Assembly (NCBI RefSeq): GCF_963678635.1 | Contig: NC_087070.1 | Span: 16,125,840-16,189,839 of the forward strand | Direction of reading: 5' to 3' | Length of the DNA stretch: 64,000 nucleotides | Source of the DNA: Symsagittifera roscoffensis | Lineage: Eukaryota; Xenacoelomorpha; Acoela; Convolutidae | Shown: positions 1 to 9,795 of the stretch, piece by piece | Position numbering within the stretch: position 1 is the first letter of the stretch | Layout: every line of letters begins with the position of its first letter | Notes under the pieces: generated by a model | The model's input: the letters and a program-made list of their open reading frames with translations, nothing else | What the model was told of the DNA's origin: nothing | Databases searched by the model: none | Made by a program: the position numbers and the translations under genes

Positions 1-1314
1 ACAACAACAACAAATACTGAAGACATAACGTCATGAATATAAAATGCTGATAAAACTTATACGGTAGCAAACAAATACAGAAATTATTTGGTAAATGTGA
101 AATGTGGGCGGATAATCAGCAAACCGCGCCATATCTTGAAGCCAAAATTGCATCAGTATTACGTAACAACTGCATGACAACCAGGGGAGAATTTTGCATC
201 AGTATTACGTAACAACTGCATGACAACCAGGGGCCTTCAGGTCAAATTCCTGCCCCCAAATTTTACTTCAAACGCCATACAAGACTGTGTAAAAACATTC
301 AAGATACGCCCAGTCTTGGCAGCTTTAAGGCGACTAATAGAAAATTTGATTCGCGCTAATAGAAAACTAGAATTAACACAAATAAACAAATGTAACATTC
401 GCCCGGAAGATACATATCGACGGAAAATAAAACTAAGTCCTAAGACGACTGGCTAACGTCTAAACAGAGCTTTACATGCTTTTAACCGTCTCTACCAAGC
501 CAGTACTTTCGGTGGTCTTTCTAACATCGGGTCGACAAAAAAACGTTACTGCTTTCGGCTTCGGTCAAAACACTCAAATTAACTTAATTACATGCAGAAA
601 TAGTGAGCTCATGGCTGGGTCTCAGTATCCCCAGACCACGAGGTCACTCCTAAAAACAGGGCTATTACTACTTATTAAATTATTATTGTTTTTGTTCAGT
701 AGATAAAAATCATCATCTCTATCGAAGATGGATCAACCCTTTCCCCCAACTCCTAGCTTCTCATCCTAACAAAATGAATTCAGATGTTAATTAAATTCAA
801 ATCAGGACATGACAGGGAAGCTAAAAGTTCATACAAGATAATAAAAGTTTCAGTCCCGAAACCCCTCCGGATTCTCGAATCCACTGAATCAAGCACGTTA
901 AGCTTGATTTCTCTGTAACCCGGAAGGCTGGTTTCCACCCCTCACTGTTGTTAGCAACTGCCTTGCAACTATTGTAGCGACACAATAGTTGCAACTCGGA
1001 ACGGTCTCTGCTATTCCTGCAATCTGTTGTTGTTTCTCAATCACAATTTCCGTTGTTATCGCTATCGCAACTAATGTTGTGTTTTTCTTCGACTTTCTTG
1101 CCAAAATGGCCGTTTCTGACGTTTCTCAGAATTGTTACGTCATCACTTCGAAAATTTAAAATTTCAAAATACCAGAATATCTTGACCTTCACCGTTCTAC
1201 TAATCGTCCCAATAACGTCGTTAATCCTTCAAAATCACTAACTCGGAAAGTTCGCTGCTAAAAACTACGAATCTGCTGAATGTGCATTTTGATCCATTCT
1301 GGTCGAATGTCACA
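1..1314 (-). repeat. 3' LTR (in element orientation), cut by the window start
   Basis: Window base 1 aligns with 24311 and the match runs to 1314, where the two copies diverge (TACTCC here, AAAATT at 25626). The copy ends GTCACA. If the LTR begins at TGTAAC as in the right copy, only about four bases are missing here. Short open frames inside it (for example 220-456 and 476-706) recur in the other LTR simply because the LTRs are identical; I do not regard them as genes. Confidence 0.92.
963..994. other. 13 bp perfect hairpin in the LTR (left copy)
   Basis: TTGCAACTATTGT at 963-975 and its exact reverse complement at 982-994 enclose a six-base loop. In the other LTR (25271-25302) the stem is unchanged while one loop base differs (A to G). 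Confidence 0.8.
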
Positions 1315-1327
1315 TACTCCCCGGACA
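1315..1327 (-). other. Candidate polypurine tract next to the 3' LTR
   Basis: Read on the minus strand, TGTCCGGGGAGTA lies directly before the LTR start TGTGACATTC. A purine-rich tract here is where plus-strand DNA synthesis is normally primed. It is short and contains pyrimidines, so the call rests mainly on position. The core TGTCCGGGGAG recurs four more times inside the element. Confidence 0.5.
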
Positions 1328-2137
1328 GTCCGGTCAATGTCCTCATTGAATCTCGCAATGTTCGTAAAATGGATACAGTGTCATCGAACAGAATTTACAA
1401 AATGCACGAAATTACTTTTATCCGAGTCACATCGACTCACTGCAGAATATAAATGGCATCATATTACATCACTATAGCCTTCAAATTCTTTCATTAATCT
1501 GCAAATTGAGGATTTGACCTAAGATAAAAACATCTTTTCTGACTTCCAATGTCAATGTCCTGATTAAAACTTTTCCTAGATTTAAAAGATGTTGGTTTGC
1601 AGGACAGTCCTGCCAACCAACAAGCTAAAATTATCCTACTATGCTCCTTCCCTTCGGAAATCTTGCTTGTTATTGTCCTGAATATTAAAACCAAGAAACT
1701 CTGTGGTTAGAAAGAACAATGCAACAATCTCCCTCTTCAAGAGATTACCCAAGTCTTTCATGTCACCACAAAGTGATCAGTCGTCCTAAGTGATTAAAAA
1801 CAATCATGCAGGCTGGAATATTTAAATATACTTTTCCCTCAAGCTTTTCTAAATAAATAATAAGTGTCTCTAAAGCCACTTCGCTAAAAATCAGAATGCA
1901 AATTTATAAATGCAACAAATTCTTTAATGTTCAAAACTCAACTAAATGTTTCAGTTTTCAATTACAACTTGGTTGCTTGGTTTCTCACTTGAGTTTTTCA
2001 CACACATAAAACAATTCTGAGTTTTAACTTTTCTTCATCACTCCTTTGTTTTCTTCTTTTTCGTCGTTTAGAAGTTCTAAAACTTCTAAATTCTTCTAAT
2101 TTTCTTTCTTTTTGCCTCTAGTTTTCTCGACCATTTG
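1315..2137 (-). other. 3' non-coding region of the giant element
   Basis: About 820 bp between the last ORF and the LTR, AT-rich with no convincing coding sequence. It holds two perfect inverted repeats around the core GGACAGTCC: 1321-1333 (CCGGACAGTCCGG) and 1599-1613 (GCAGGACAGTCCTGC, with an outer GTTG/CAAC extension). Confidence 0.7.
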
Positions 2138-2635
2138 TCAATGTTCCATCTCCTCCTCCTGTGATACTGACTCTGCACTTTCAGTTTCTGTGTCCTGTAA
2201 CACATCGTTAGCTATCCTGACGCTGTTGGAAGCAGTCCTCCAACACTTCTGCTCTTCTACCCTCTGTTTGCAACAAGGTAGGGGATCCACGTTAGATTCT
2301 CTGTTCCTGCAGAAGCTGTTGTGGAGACACAACGTCACATTTCTCTCCAAATCTTCCTTTAACATCTCTGCCTTCTCCTTTCCACTACGTTCACTTGTCC
2401 TGGAAATTCTTTTCACAGCAGTGGTCACTGCATTCCGATGAGTCACGAAAGTTCGCTTGAAGGCTCCCGCTCCAATGTCCAGCTGATATCCACTGTACAC
2501 TCTGCCGTGCTTCGACATATGCTTCTTAGCATATTCGTACAACCATGCAGTCATGTTAGCTCTGAACCATGGCATCAATCGTTTTCTTGCCCATATCTTC
2601 TTCACTTCCATTGGAATGTTTAGAATTTTGCACAT
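2138..2635 (-). CDS. Last ORF of the accessory module, unknown function (165 aa)
   Basis: The final open frame before the 3' non-coding region. It starts at an ATG five bases after the stop of the membrane-tail frame, so coupled reinitiation is possible. The protein has a basic N-terminal half (clusters of K, R and H, about residues 10-60), a middle rich in E and K, four or five cysteines between about residues 100 and 130, and a strongly acidic tail with EEEMEH at the end. No signal peptide or membrane segment is visible and I do not recognise a family. The basic start and acidic end could suit a small nucleic-acid-binding or regulatory protein, but that is inference. Confidence 0.5.
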   Translation of the reverse strand: MCKILNIPMEVKKIWARKRLMPWFRANMTAWLYEYAKKHMSKHGRVYSGYQLDIGAGAFKRTFVTHRNAVTTAVKRISRTSERSGKEKAEMLKEDLERNVTLCLHNSFCRNRESNVDPLPCCKQRVEEQKCWRTASNSVRIANDVLQDTETESAESVSQEEEMEH

Positions 2636-2639
2636 TGTC

Positions 2640-2876
2640 TCAAAAAGATCTAAATCTTTTTAGACAATCTAATTTCCGCAACTGTTCTCTCGTCGGTGCC
2701 TCCTGTTTATTGTTTTCTTTCACATGAGCCTCCAGCCATCGTATCGCCATCATAACTCCCACTATCACTATTGTTGTGGGCTGTGATGAGTCTGGTAAAC
2801 CCATGGAGAGCAGCTCTCCAGAGTCCCAGATCAACATCAGATTACTACGCTTGGGATACCACCAGGTCTGCAACAA
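2640..2876 (-). CDS. Membrane-anchor tail in frame with the 537-aa ORF after one TGA
   Basis: This 78-codon frame is in phase with the preceding 537-codon frame and separated from it by a single TGA (2877-2879); there is no ATG at its start. It has one hydrophobic stretch (TTIVIVGVMMAI, about residues 34-45) followed by a basic and polar tail, the layout of a single membrane anchor with a short inner tail. Either TGA is read through to make a minority membrane-anchored form of the upstream protein, or the TGA is a mutation and the two were one 616-aa protein. I cannot tell which. Confidence 0.5.
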   Translation of the reverse strand: MLQTWWYPKRSNLMLIWDSGELLSMGLPDSSQPTTIVIVGVMMAIRWLEAHVKENNKQEAPTREQLRKLDCLKRFRSF

Positions 2877-4490
2877 TCAGTGGCAGGGAAACTCGTCATG
2901 TGTCAACATGATGCTCCTCCAATTACGTTTTCCCGAAGCTTCCAGTAATGGTTCCACTTCCATCATCACTCGGTGGACTTCATCATTTTCGTCTACTGTA
3001 TTGTAATCTGTAACAGTTGATCCTCTCTGTTTCTGTCTCTCAAAGTCACTGAAGTTCCCGCTCACGTATCCCATGAACTTCTTTCCCAGTATCGATTCCA
3101 ACTCCTCCTTGGTTCTCTCTGGAACTGCTGAGAACATCTTACATAGCAACTCGTAAGATTTCTCGGACATTCTCGCCAGGCTCACACACTTCGGCACTGA
3201 GAAGGCTTGATCCACGATCGTTCTCGTACTCTTTACATCCACAGCTACGAAATGTACCGGGTATCTGCTCTTGCACATTGGAGCCAATGTGGAACCCACC
3301 AAATATCGTGCTCCTGATGGTCTACAATAAGTCTCACTGTGTCTGATATTCATTTCCGCCTCAATCGCTTCCCTCCATTTTCCTATGTACTTTTGCTCAG
3401 TTTGCAGAACTCCTGGGAACACCTCTACACTGATGGCTGTGACCATCTCATGTTTCTGTTCTAGATTCAATAGTGACTCTAAAGAACTAAACGTGCTGTA
3501 GAATTCTAGTGCAGTCACTAGATTCACCTCGGTTCCTCCATGACAATCCGCTATCAGTTCCGTTTCCGTTCTTGCTTTCATCACGACGTTTCCAAACAAT
3601 ACCGTCAATTGCCTGTGTTGTTTCTCTAGGGTCTTCACACAGTCCATACCTCCACAAACGTGACCCTCCAGTCCACAGACTTCCGCCAGACAGCTACCAG
3701 GTTTGACCCAGTCTTCTGGTCCCCAGCCAGGCAACTCCACTTTATCTTCCCCGTTGCTCCTAGAGGCCGTTATCATCACATTATATATGATGTTAAGGTC
3801 ACGCAGGTTACAGTCTGCATTCAGTTCCCTCTGCACATCCTGTGTCGCCCGTAGTATCGAGTCAGCGTTGGGACTAGGACACCATGATGGCCTCATCAAT
3901 TCCCACACCACCATCAAGCTCGTTCTCAGCAATTCATCTGAGAATCCCAACCCAAACTCCACTCTTTTGTCGGATTTTGGTACGGAAGGTGCAGTCACCT
4001 CTTCTTTCAAGATCAATCCCAATTTAATCTGAGGATTGGTAGCGCTCTTAATCGTCACAATTCTCGACATCCAGAATCTTAGCAACACTGCCTGCTCGTA
4101 ATCGAAGAAGCAATCGCGTATGTCTTCACTCAGGAACGGGTTATACGCTATACCTATGACTCCGGATACGTAGCTGTACGACTTCTTCTTAATTGGTCCA
4201 CAGTATTCATTGGACTTCGGCAGTGCCCCCATAGATTTTTTAGTGAGTCTCAGCTCCTTGTTTGAGAATCTCCTGATTTCGTCTATCTTTCTCATGGGCT
4301 CTAATTCCTCGGGTTCTTTCATATTCACCCTCATCGGTTTACTTTGATGCATATCCAGCAGTGCTAGCAAGATTAAGGCTTTTTCTCGCTCAACGCCCTC
4401 CCTCATCATCTTGACACAGGTGTTCAATGCTGGTACTGAGATCTGTTCTATCATGAATCGAATGAAACAGAGCGTCTCTCCGCTTCGCAC
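2877..4490 (-). CDS. Large accessory protein, unknown function (537 aa)
   Basis: Overlaps the end of the 706-aa frame by about 100 bp in another frame. The overlap reads like one protein whose frame changed, because both frames look coding across it. The sequence is soluble-looking, with a cysteine-rich patch around residues 255-285 (about eight C in 60 residues), a conserved-looking stretch SYSYVSGVIGIAYNPF near residue 105, and no signal peptide. No family is recognised. Its position at the 3' end of the element and the possible membrane tail after its stop resemble where retroviral envelope genes sit, but the missing signal peptide and lack of glycosylation-rich sequence argue against calling it an envelope protein. 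Confidence 0.55.
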   Translation of the reverse strand: MRSGETLCFIRFMIEQISVPALNTCVKMMREGVEREKALILLALLDMHQSKPMRVNMKEPEELEPMRKIDEIRRFSNKELRLTKKSMGALPKSNEYCGPIKKKSYSYVSGVIGIAYNPFLSEDIRDCFFDYEQAVLLRFWMSRIVTIKSATNPQIKLGLILKEEVTAPSVPKSDKRVEFGLGFSDELLRTSLMVVWELMRPSWCPSPNADSILRATQDVQRELNADCNLRDLNIIYNVMITASRSNGEDKVELPGWGPEDWVKPGSCLAEVCGLEGHVCGGMDCVKTLEKQHRQLTVLFGNVVMKARTETELIADCHGGTEVNLVTALEFYSTFSSLESLLNLEQKHEMVTAISVEVFPGVLQTEQKYIGKWREAIEAEMNIRHSETYCRPSGARYLVGSTLAPMCKSRYPVHFVAVDVKSTRTIVDQAFSVPKCVSLARMSEKSYELLCKMFSAVPERTKEELESILGKKFMGYVSGNFSDFERQKQRGSTVTDYNTVDENDEVHRVMMEVEPLLEASGKRNWRSIMLTHDEFPCH

Positions 4491-6510
4491 ACGCTACTGC
4501 TGCTCCCTCTTGGATTATCAGATCCCTCAGGTTCGTCATAAGGAAAACCTTCTCTTCTTTTGACCTCTTCCTTTCTTCTGAATCGTACTCTTCGCGAGTC
4601 AGTCCCATCAGGCACCAGGCAAACCTCCGTTGTATCTCTGTTATTACGTAAGGTACTGCCATGAGAGCGTGTATTCTTGGCGCAGTCCTCATTTCTTCTT
4701 CGAAGTACCGTAACACCATTGCTTTCCATGGAAGGCTCACCAACTGCTCCATCGTTTCTGCCTGTATCTCAGACGACGCTAAGATCCCGTACGCCTTCTG
4801 CTTGAGGGTGGTGCCTTGCAACATTGCCTCCAGATAACCTTCCATGGCACTCTTGTCTTCCAAAGCCATCACATACCCTCTAGCCGAGTTTCGGTACTCC
4901 AACATCTCCATGTATCCACCGGCGGGTTCATCTATCGCAACAGCCTCCAATACTGTCAGTCGGTTGTATTCTACTGGTACTAGATGTCCTGCGACATTTC
5001 CCTTCCCGTGATTCATGGGAGATGGCTTAAAGTCTCTCATTGTGCTCTCTCCACATTGGCGGAGTATTTCCATTTCTAAGGTTGCTCCAGTCAGAGTGCG
5101 GTCACTCCTTTTGGATTTATAACCTGTTGACTTTATTCCCGCCATGAGAATGGGTGGCACCATCGCTACATCAGTCAACATTTTATCCGTGCCAGACAAT
5201 TGATAATCGCCTTGTCCCAAATCCATGACCTCTTCGACTCGCTTTCTCTTCGCTGAATTGACAGCTTTCACCGATATCTCCGAATCCACCTTCGTCTTTC
5301 CTACTCTTCTCGGCATCACTCTGCTGCCTAACTTCATTTTCATTTCGTTGATCTTATCCATCACCAATTTCGATCGCATCGTCCCTTTCCTGGTTCTTGA
5401 CAGATACACCACCTCTCCCTTATCGTACCGCGGCGTCATCTTGATGGGAGAGTTCGCTTCACTTTCGTCAGTGGCTGAGTCAATCAACAACTCACTCAAT
5501 CTCCCTTCACACTCATCAAGCTTGTCAAGGACTTCCCGCATCAATGGTCGGTTGAGACCTGTTTTCAGAATGGACTGGGTCCCATAGCTCTGAACTACTG
5601 CCCTGACTTCTTCCATAAACGCCACTCTGTCCAATTTGCATCCCGTCCTACTTTCATGGTCTCGGTGATGTACTTCCCATTCTTCTTCGGGCAACGTTCC
5701 CAAAAAAGGTACTCTGGTTGAGCCCTCTATTCTTCTTCTTCTAGGCGATTCCATGAGGATTCTTTGTTCGTTATTTCTTGAATTGCCAGGAGAGCTGCTC
5801 TCCGGCAAATTCCGTTTCATTTCCATAACGGCTGACGGAGGTTCAAGTGTCGAAATGACTTCATCCGCTGGCTCATTCGTCTCTAACGTACCCGCGTTGT
5901 TCTCAAGATCACTGAAGATATTGAAGTCCAGGCTGGATACTCCTCCTGTCGATGCTCCGTCGTCTTCCCCACCAGCTTGATCTGCATCTCGTTGCATGGG
6001 CTCTTCCGTTTGACGGCTTCCTCCCTGTCCGTCATCTCCTTCCGACATATCTTTCTTCGAACTCGAGGGTCCTTGTTCATCATTGTCGGTTCCTTCCGGA
6101 AATTTCGGTATGATCAATGTACCGGCTGATCTATCTTCCTCTTCTCCATAGACCACTTTGATTTCCTCACAGCCAAAGGGTGCTAGGAAAGTGCTCGTTC
6201 GCAGCGTTCCTACTACCGTCAACTCCGGTTTTACACTAGTCAGGATCAAGGAGGCTTCAGGGAGCTCGGTCCTGCCTCTCATTTTCATAGGCGCCAAGCC
6301 TAATCCCGCCCATTCTTCATCAAATCTTCCAGGCTTGGGAGTCGCGGCGTTGCTTATTCGCCTTCTCGTTGCTTGATCCGTATAGGAAAATCGTGTGTAC
6401 TGTAACACAGCGGCATTTTTTCCCACAAAATATGTGTCCATCGTTGCTTCGAAATTCCCTACTCTCCTTTCATTGGTTTCGAATGCTCTTAAGCTAGGAG
6501 TTTGTACCAC
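4390..6510 (-). CDS. Large accessory protein, unknown function (706 aa)
   Basis: Long open frame following the 843-aa frame, overlapping it by about 20 bp. There is no ATG at its 5' limit (the first codon is GTG), so it is probably a continuation reached by a frame change. Residues about 1-135 look folded. About 140-310 are acidic and low in complexity (DNDEQGPSSSKKDM, GGEDDGASTGG), typical of disorder. About 330-450 are basic, and the C-terminal 250 residues are helical with many aromatic and charged residues. No recognised domain, membrane segment or catalytic motif. It may be structural, since it lies in a module of large proteins carried by a particle-forming element; this is inference only. 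Confidence 0.55.
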   Translation of the reverse strand: MVQTPSLRAFETNERRVGNFEATMDTYFVGKNAAVLQYTRFSYTDQATRRRISNAATPKPGRFDEEWAGLGLAPMKMRGRTELPEASLILTSVKPELTVVGTLRTSTFLAPFGCEEIKVVYGEEEDRSAGTLIIPKFPEGTDNDEQGPSSSKKDMSEGDDGQGGSRQTEEPMQRDADQAGGEDDGASTGGVSSLDFNIFSDLENNAGTLETNEPADEVISTLEPPSAVMEMKRNLPESSSPGNSRNNEQRILMESPRRRRIEGSTRVPFLGTLPEEEWEVHHRDHESRTGCKLDRVAFMEEVRAVVQSYGTQSILKTGLNRPLMREVLDKLDECEGRLSELLIDSATDESEANSPIKMTPRYDKGEVVYLSRTRKGTMRSKLVMDKINEMKMKLGSRVMPRRVGKTKVDSEISVKAVNSAKRKRVEEVMDLGQGDYQLSGTDKMLTDVAMVPPILMAGIKSTGYKSKRSDRTLTGATLEMEILRQCGESTMRDFKPSPMNHGKGNVAGHLVPVEYNRLTVLEAVAIDEPAGGYMEMLEYRNSARGYVMALEDKSAMEGYLEAMLQGTTLKQKAYGILASSEIQAETMEQLVSLPWKAMVLRYFEEEMRTAPRIHALMAVPYVITEIQRRFAWCLMGLTREEYDSEERKRSKEEKVFLMTNLRDLIIQEGAAVACAKRRDALFHSIHDRTDLSTSIEHLCQDDEGGR

Positions 6511-9020
6511 GGAGACTGCTCGAGTAACATCCTTCTTATCAGAGGGAATTCAGGGATTGCCTCCGGCAGCTTCTCGTAATCACCCCAGTCCTTCGTCTCT
6601 TCTCTCACTTTATGATATGCTGCAGTGAGACGAGGCACTCTGGTTATTTCACCATTCGTTTTATCATAGGGTCTGAGATTCCAAAGCTTCGGAAACACTT
6701 CGATGTGTCCTCTTTCTACTTCTCCGATGCGATCACGGAAGTGATCGTCAAAATTGATGACTGTCATTTCTGGCTCTGATATTTTCGCAAATAACAGATC
6801 TTCACTCATGAGCTCCCGCAATGTGTGCTGCTCACACCAGTTCAGTGCGCTACCGTCCACCGCTGATATGAGGTTCAGGTGCAGCACCGACCTCCTATAC
6901 GCCTCCACTTTAACGTCAGGGAACGCAAACGTGACTGCTGGTCCATAGATCACTGTCACGAACTCCGTGACTCCTCTGATCAGCGCCAAGGGATCGGTTC
7001 TCATAGCCAAGCTTAGATCGGTTAACAGGGGCATGCCTCCAACATGTCGCCTAACATCTTCTTCTCTTTCAATAGTCTCATCTTCTCCCGTTCCAAAGCG
7101 ATTTTGTTGTAAGAGATATTGGATAAGAGTGTGTCTCAAGTCTCTTATTTTATTCCACGAGTCCGTGGATTTCTTCATATGCAAGTTCCTCACTCTCTCT
7201 CTCATCTGCTCTGGACAACGTGTCAATTTCATTAGTCCTCCCAAGTTTCCGTGGGTAATCGCAACCAATGTCAGAAGTCCATCTAACCGCAGGTTCTGGA
7301 TTCCTTCGGTGAGCAGCATCACCGGTCCTTTCACGAAACTCTCTGCTCCAAATGTCACGAACAAGGCTATTAGTTCCACTATTGACACTTCCATTACTGC
7401 TTGGAGGAATTCCTTAATCAAGTAATGAGAGACCTTCGGGCAGACTTTTGCCAAGAAGGACGCGGTCCATCCGGCTCCCAACCCTTCCAGCATGCTGTCC
7501 GTCCATTCAAAGCCTTCCTGTCCCTTCACTTCCTGGGTCAAGAAAGTTTCCAGGATAATCTGACACATTCTGTCTACAAATTCAGCGGCTTTTTCTTCGG
7601 CATTTTCCGCCAGGTTCACCTCCTTTAACAAGTAGGCATGGATTTTCGTGACCATCACAGGGCCTTGCTCAAAAGCATCTGCACCCAATGCCGCTACTCG
7701 AGGATTTAGGTGTAGCCACTGGTTGGCTTCCGGCTTGGTTCTCAAAACCATCGCTTCCAAATGAGCTCTCGTCTCTAGTGAATTTTTCCTTCTCGTGCTT
7801 TCACCTGTCTTTTCCATTGCTCGGAACCATAAATCGTTGGACATCGCTACGATCACTCGATGGTCGTCGTCTATTCCCGGTTTCAGTTTGAGCTGTCTAC
7901 TGAAATTGGACAGTTCCAATCCCAGCACGTCATCCAACACTAACATGTGTAGCGCATGGTCCTTGAATCCTCTCATCGCGTTTGAGATATCTGACCACAC
8001 TGCAGGTAGTTCAGCCCTGAGTGGCCTCAGGTTCTCCATCTCTATCATGCGATTTGGGGCTGATATGATCACATCATATTTTCTTTCCGAAAGCAAGGTT
8101 ACCATTGCATACACGAATTTCAGTCCATCCGGGAGATATGCATACCCCGGAGACAGCGCGAATACTACCCTCGGTGTCACTTTGGTGAATGACCCCTCCT
8201 TCGTCGCATCCACCACTTCACCCATCGACTCATGGATATCTTTTATCGCTGGCCACACAGCAATCTCTGCCGTTGTAGGATCTCTGAGTCTGTTCAGAAA
8301 ACCTCTACTGTGTAGATGGTCATTGATGCCGGCAAACACGATCGTAATTGGGTTCATGTCCGTCTGCCTTTGTACCCCTATAGCCAGAGATACCGATTGC
8401 AGTAGGTCCAGGTCGACCGCTGCCAACATTATGACGTCCGGCCAAAACAGAGACTTGGAAGTATATACGAACTCTGAATTCGCTACTATCATGATCTTGG
8501 CTTTCCTTATTTCTGCTTTGTCATAGGCGGCGAAGATGGTCTCATCTTTCTTTATTGCTTTCAATCCGCCGTATCTTTGGACATCACCTTCTTGATTCAA
8601 GAGTTTCGGGTATATTCTTTCCTTCACATGACCAGGGGGTGTCGTCAGCTGCCTGAACATCTTCACATGTCCGATCGGCGCTCTCGTCGTCAGAAGTCTT
8701 CCTGGTCTTTCTTCTCGGTTCCCCTCATCATGATTCAATCTCACATCTTGCAATGGTCTCGCATTCACTGGTCCCATTGTGTTGTTAGAGGGCAGTCCCT
8801 CTAGATCAGCAAATCTCAAGGCCGTCGTGGAACTGAAGTTTATACTCGCGGCTATCAGCCAGTCTACGCCTGTTATCGAGTACAGCCTGCTAACGGACAG
8901 CCTCGCTCCATTCAGCATCCTCCTTGCATCTTCGATGAAGCTCACCCTCTGGAGATCCAGCTTCATTAGCTCGTCTTTGTATACATGCCAGAGAGACGGT
9001 ATGGGTCTTGACCATATCAA
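6489..9020 (-). CDS. 843-aa protein with a divergent SGNH-like domain
   Basis: Longest uninterrupted frame of the window. Residues about 175-400 follow the order of an SGNH hydrolase fold: a beta strand with a serine (KIMIVANSEF), a second strand (PDVIMLAAVD), a block-III-like strand and turn ITIVFAGINDHL with the G-x-N-D pattern, a further strand VVFALSPGY, and a late DDDH that could serve as the D-x-x-H block. The classical GDS serine motif is not present, so activity is doubtful. The C-terminal half (about 480-840) is helical and unrecognised. It follows a canonical SGNH domain in the element, so the pair may have arisen by duplication. The SGNH assignment here is an inference from motif order. 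Confidence 0.55.
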   Translation of the reverse strand: MIWSRPIPSLWHVYKDELMKLDLQRVSFIEDARRMLNGARLSVSRLYSITGVDWLIAASINFSSTTALRFADLEGLPSNNTMGPVNARPLQDVRLNHDEGNREERPGRLLTTRAPIGHVKMFRQLTTPPGHVKERIYPKLLNQEGDVQRYGGLKAIKKDETIFAAYDKAEIRKAKIMIVANSEFVYTSKSLFWPDVIMLAAVDLDLLQSVSLAIGVQRQTDMNPITIVFAGINDHLHSRGFLNRLRDPTTAEIAVWPAIKDIHESMGEVVDATKEGSFTKVTPRVVFALSPGYAYLPDGLKFVYAMVTLLSERKYDVIISAPNRMIEMENLRPLRAELPAVWSDISNAMRGFKDHALHMLVLDDVLGLELSNFSRQLKLKPGIDDDHRVIVAMSNDLWFRAMEKTGESTRRKNSLETRAHLEAMVLRTKPEANQWLHLNPRVAALGADAFEQGPVMVTKIHAYLLKEVNLAENAEEKAAEFVDRMCQIILETFLTQEVKGQEGFEWTDSMLEGLGAGWTASFLAKVCPKVSHYLIKEFLQAVMEVSIVELIALFVTFGAESFVKGPVMLLTEGIQNLRLDGLLTLVAITHGNLGGLMKLTRCPEQMRERVRNLHMKKSTDSWNKIRDLRHTLIQYLLQQNRFGTGEDETIEREEDVRRHVGGMPLLTDLSLAMRTDPLALIRGVTEFVTVIYGPAVTFAFPDVKVEAYRRSVLHLNLISAVDGSALNWCEQHTLRELMSEDLLFAKISEPEMTVINFDDHFRDRIGEVERGHIEVFPKLWNLRPYDKTNGEITRVPRLTAAYHKVREETKDWGDYEKLPEAIPEFPLIRRMLLEQSPWYKLLA

Positions 9021-9084
9021 CGAGCCTTTGCCCGGGCGTCTCTCCTCTCGACTGGTACTTGTCGTCTCCGATCTCGTGTCCGAC

Positions 9085-9795
9085 CTATGTCTCTTTGACT
9101 GGGTTGACAGGTCCTATTCTTCTCCTCGGATGGATTGTCCTCCTCACCGGCGCTTCTCCCAATCGATCCTGTACGTCTGTTCTTTGACCTGGTTCGCTGG
9201 AGCTCTGTTGCCTGTAGTTCGTGACGGCCGGGACCGTCCCCAAGCGTGTTTCCAGGCTAGGAGGCACAAAGGTCGTAATCACCGCGTCACTCGCTGTTCC
9301 TTCTTCCTTCAGCACTCCTGTATCGAAGAGTTCCGCCTCTAGTTCATCCAACCGCTCTTGGAAGACTCGATTCAACCAAGCCTGTCCTTCAATGCTATCG
9401 AAATGGATGCCGTCCGTGGTCAGTCTGGCCTGATCCATAGCTCTCAACTCATGTTCAATGTCCATGAGGATCATTCTTCCGGCATTCCGACTTGCGAGAT
9501 TCCTCAAGATGTTATTCCACCTGACGACTCCTTCGTTGTGCCTTCTCCCTGCAGCTGTTAAGCTCCTCGCGTTCATTGGCACAGTGCAAACGGTCAGTAC
9601 CGCGCAATTGAATTTCTGCCAGAGGGTAGTAAACAAACACACCATCATTGATTCCCATAGTGCTTCCTGCTCATCTGAACCTCTGGAGATGTCATTCGTC
9701 CCAACCAGGATCATCACATTGGGGATCCTCCCTGGATTCATCAGTTCCACCATTCGATATAACTGGGCTATCGTCGCGCCTCCAAAGGCCATCAC
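9085..9795 (-). CDS. SGNH/GDSL-type hydrolase domain
   Basis: The frame carries three of the four family blocks: MAFGGATI (block II glycine), VMILVGTNDISRG (block III, G-x-N-D) and TTDGIHFD (block V, D-x-x-H). Block I, ILGDSLVRVL, is encoded just upstream at about 9822-9833 in a different frame, so in this copy the catalytic serine is separated from the rest by a frame change near 9795-9815. SGNH enzymes are serine esterases or acetylhydrolases acting on lipids or acylated sugars. Residues about 140-236 are a proline, arginine and threonine-rich tail. SGNH-like esterase domains are known in some CR1-type non-LTR elements; finding one downstream of an integrase is unusual. The substrate is unknown. 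Confidence 0.82.
   Translation of the reverse strand: MMAFGGATIAQLYRMVELMNPGRIPNVMILVGTNDISRGSDEQEALWESMMVCLFTTLWQKFNCAVLTVCTVPMNARSLTAAGRRHNEGVVRWNNILRNLASRNAGRMILMDIEHELRAMDQARLTTDGIHFDSIEGQAWLNRVFQERLDELEAELFDTGVLKEEGTASDAVITTFVPPSLETRLGTVPAVTNYRQQSSSEPGQRTDVQDRLGEAPVRRTIHPRRRIGPVNPVKET

Noticed and set aside
220-706. Open frames of 78 and 76 codons in the LTR, repeated identically at 24530-25016
   Set aside because: Identical because the LTRs are copies; low-complexity translation with no domain. LTR sequence explains them.
2877-4490. Retroviral-type envelope gene
   Set aside because: The position fits and a membrane helix follows the stop, but there is no signal peptide, cleavage site or fusion-peptide-like segment; kept as unknown.
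7795-8526. Plus-strand frame of 243 codons opposite the 843-aa protein
   Set aside because: Antisense shadow of a well-supported coding region; no recognisable domain.
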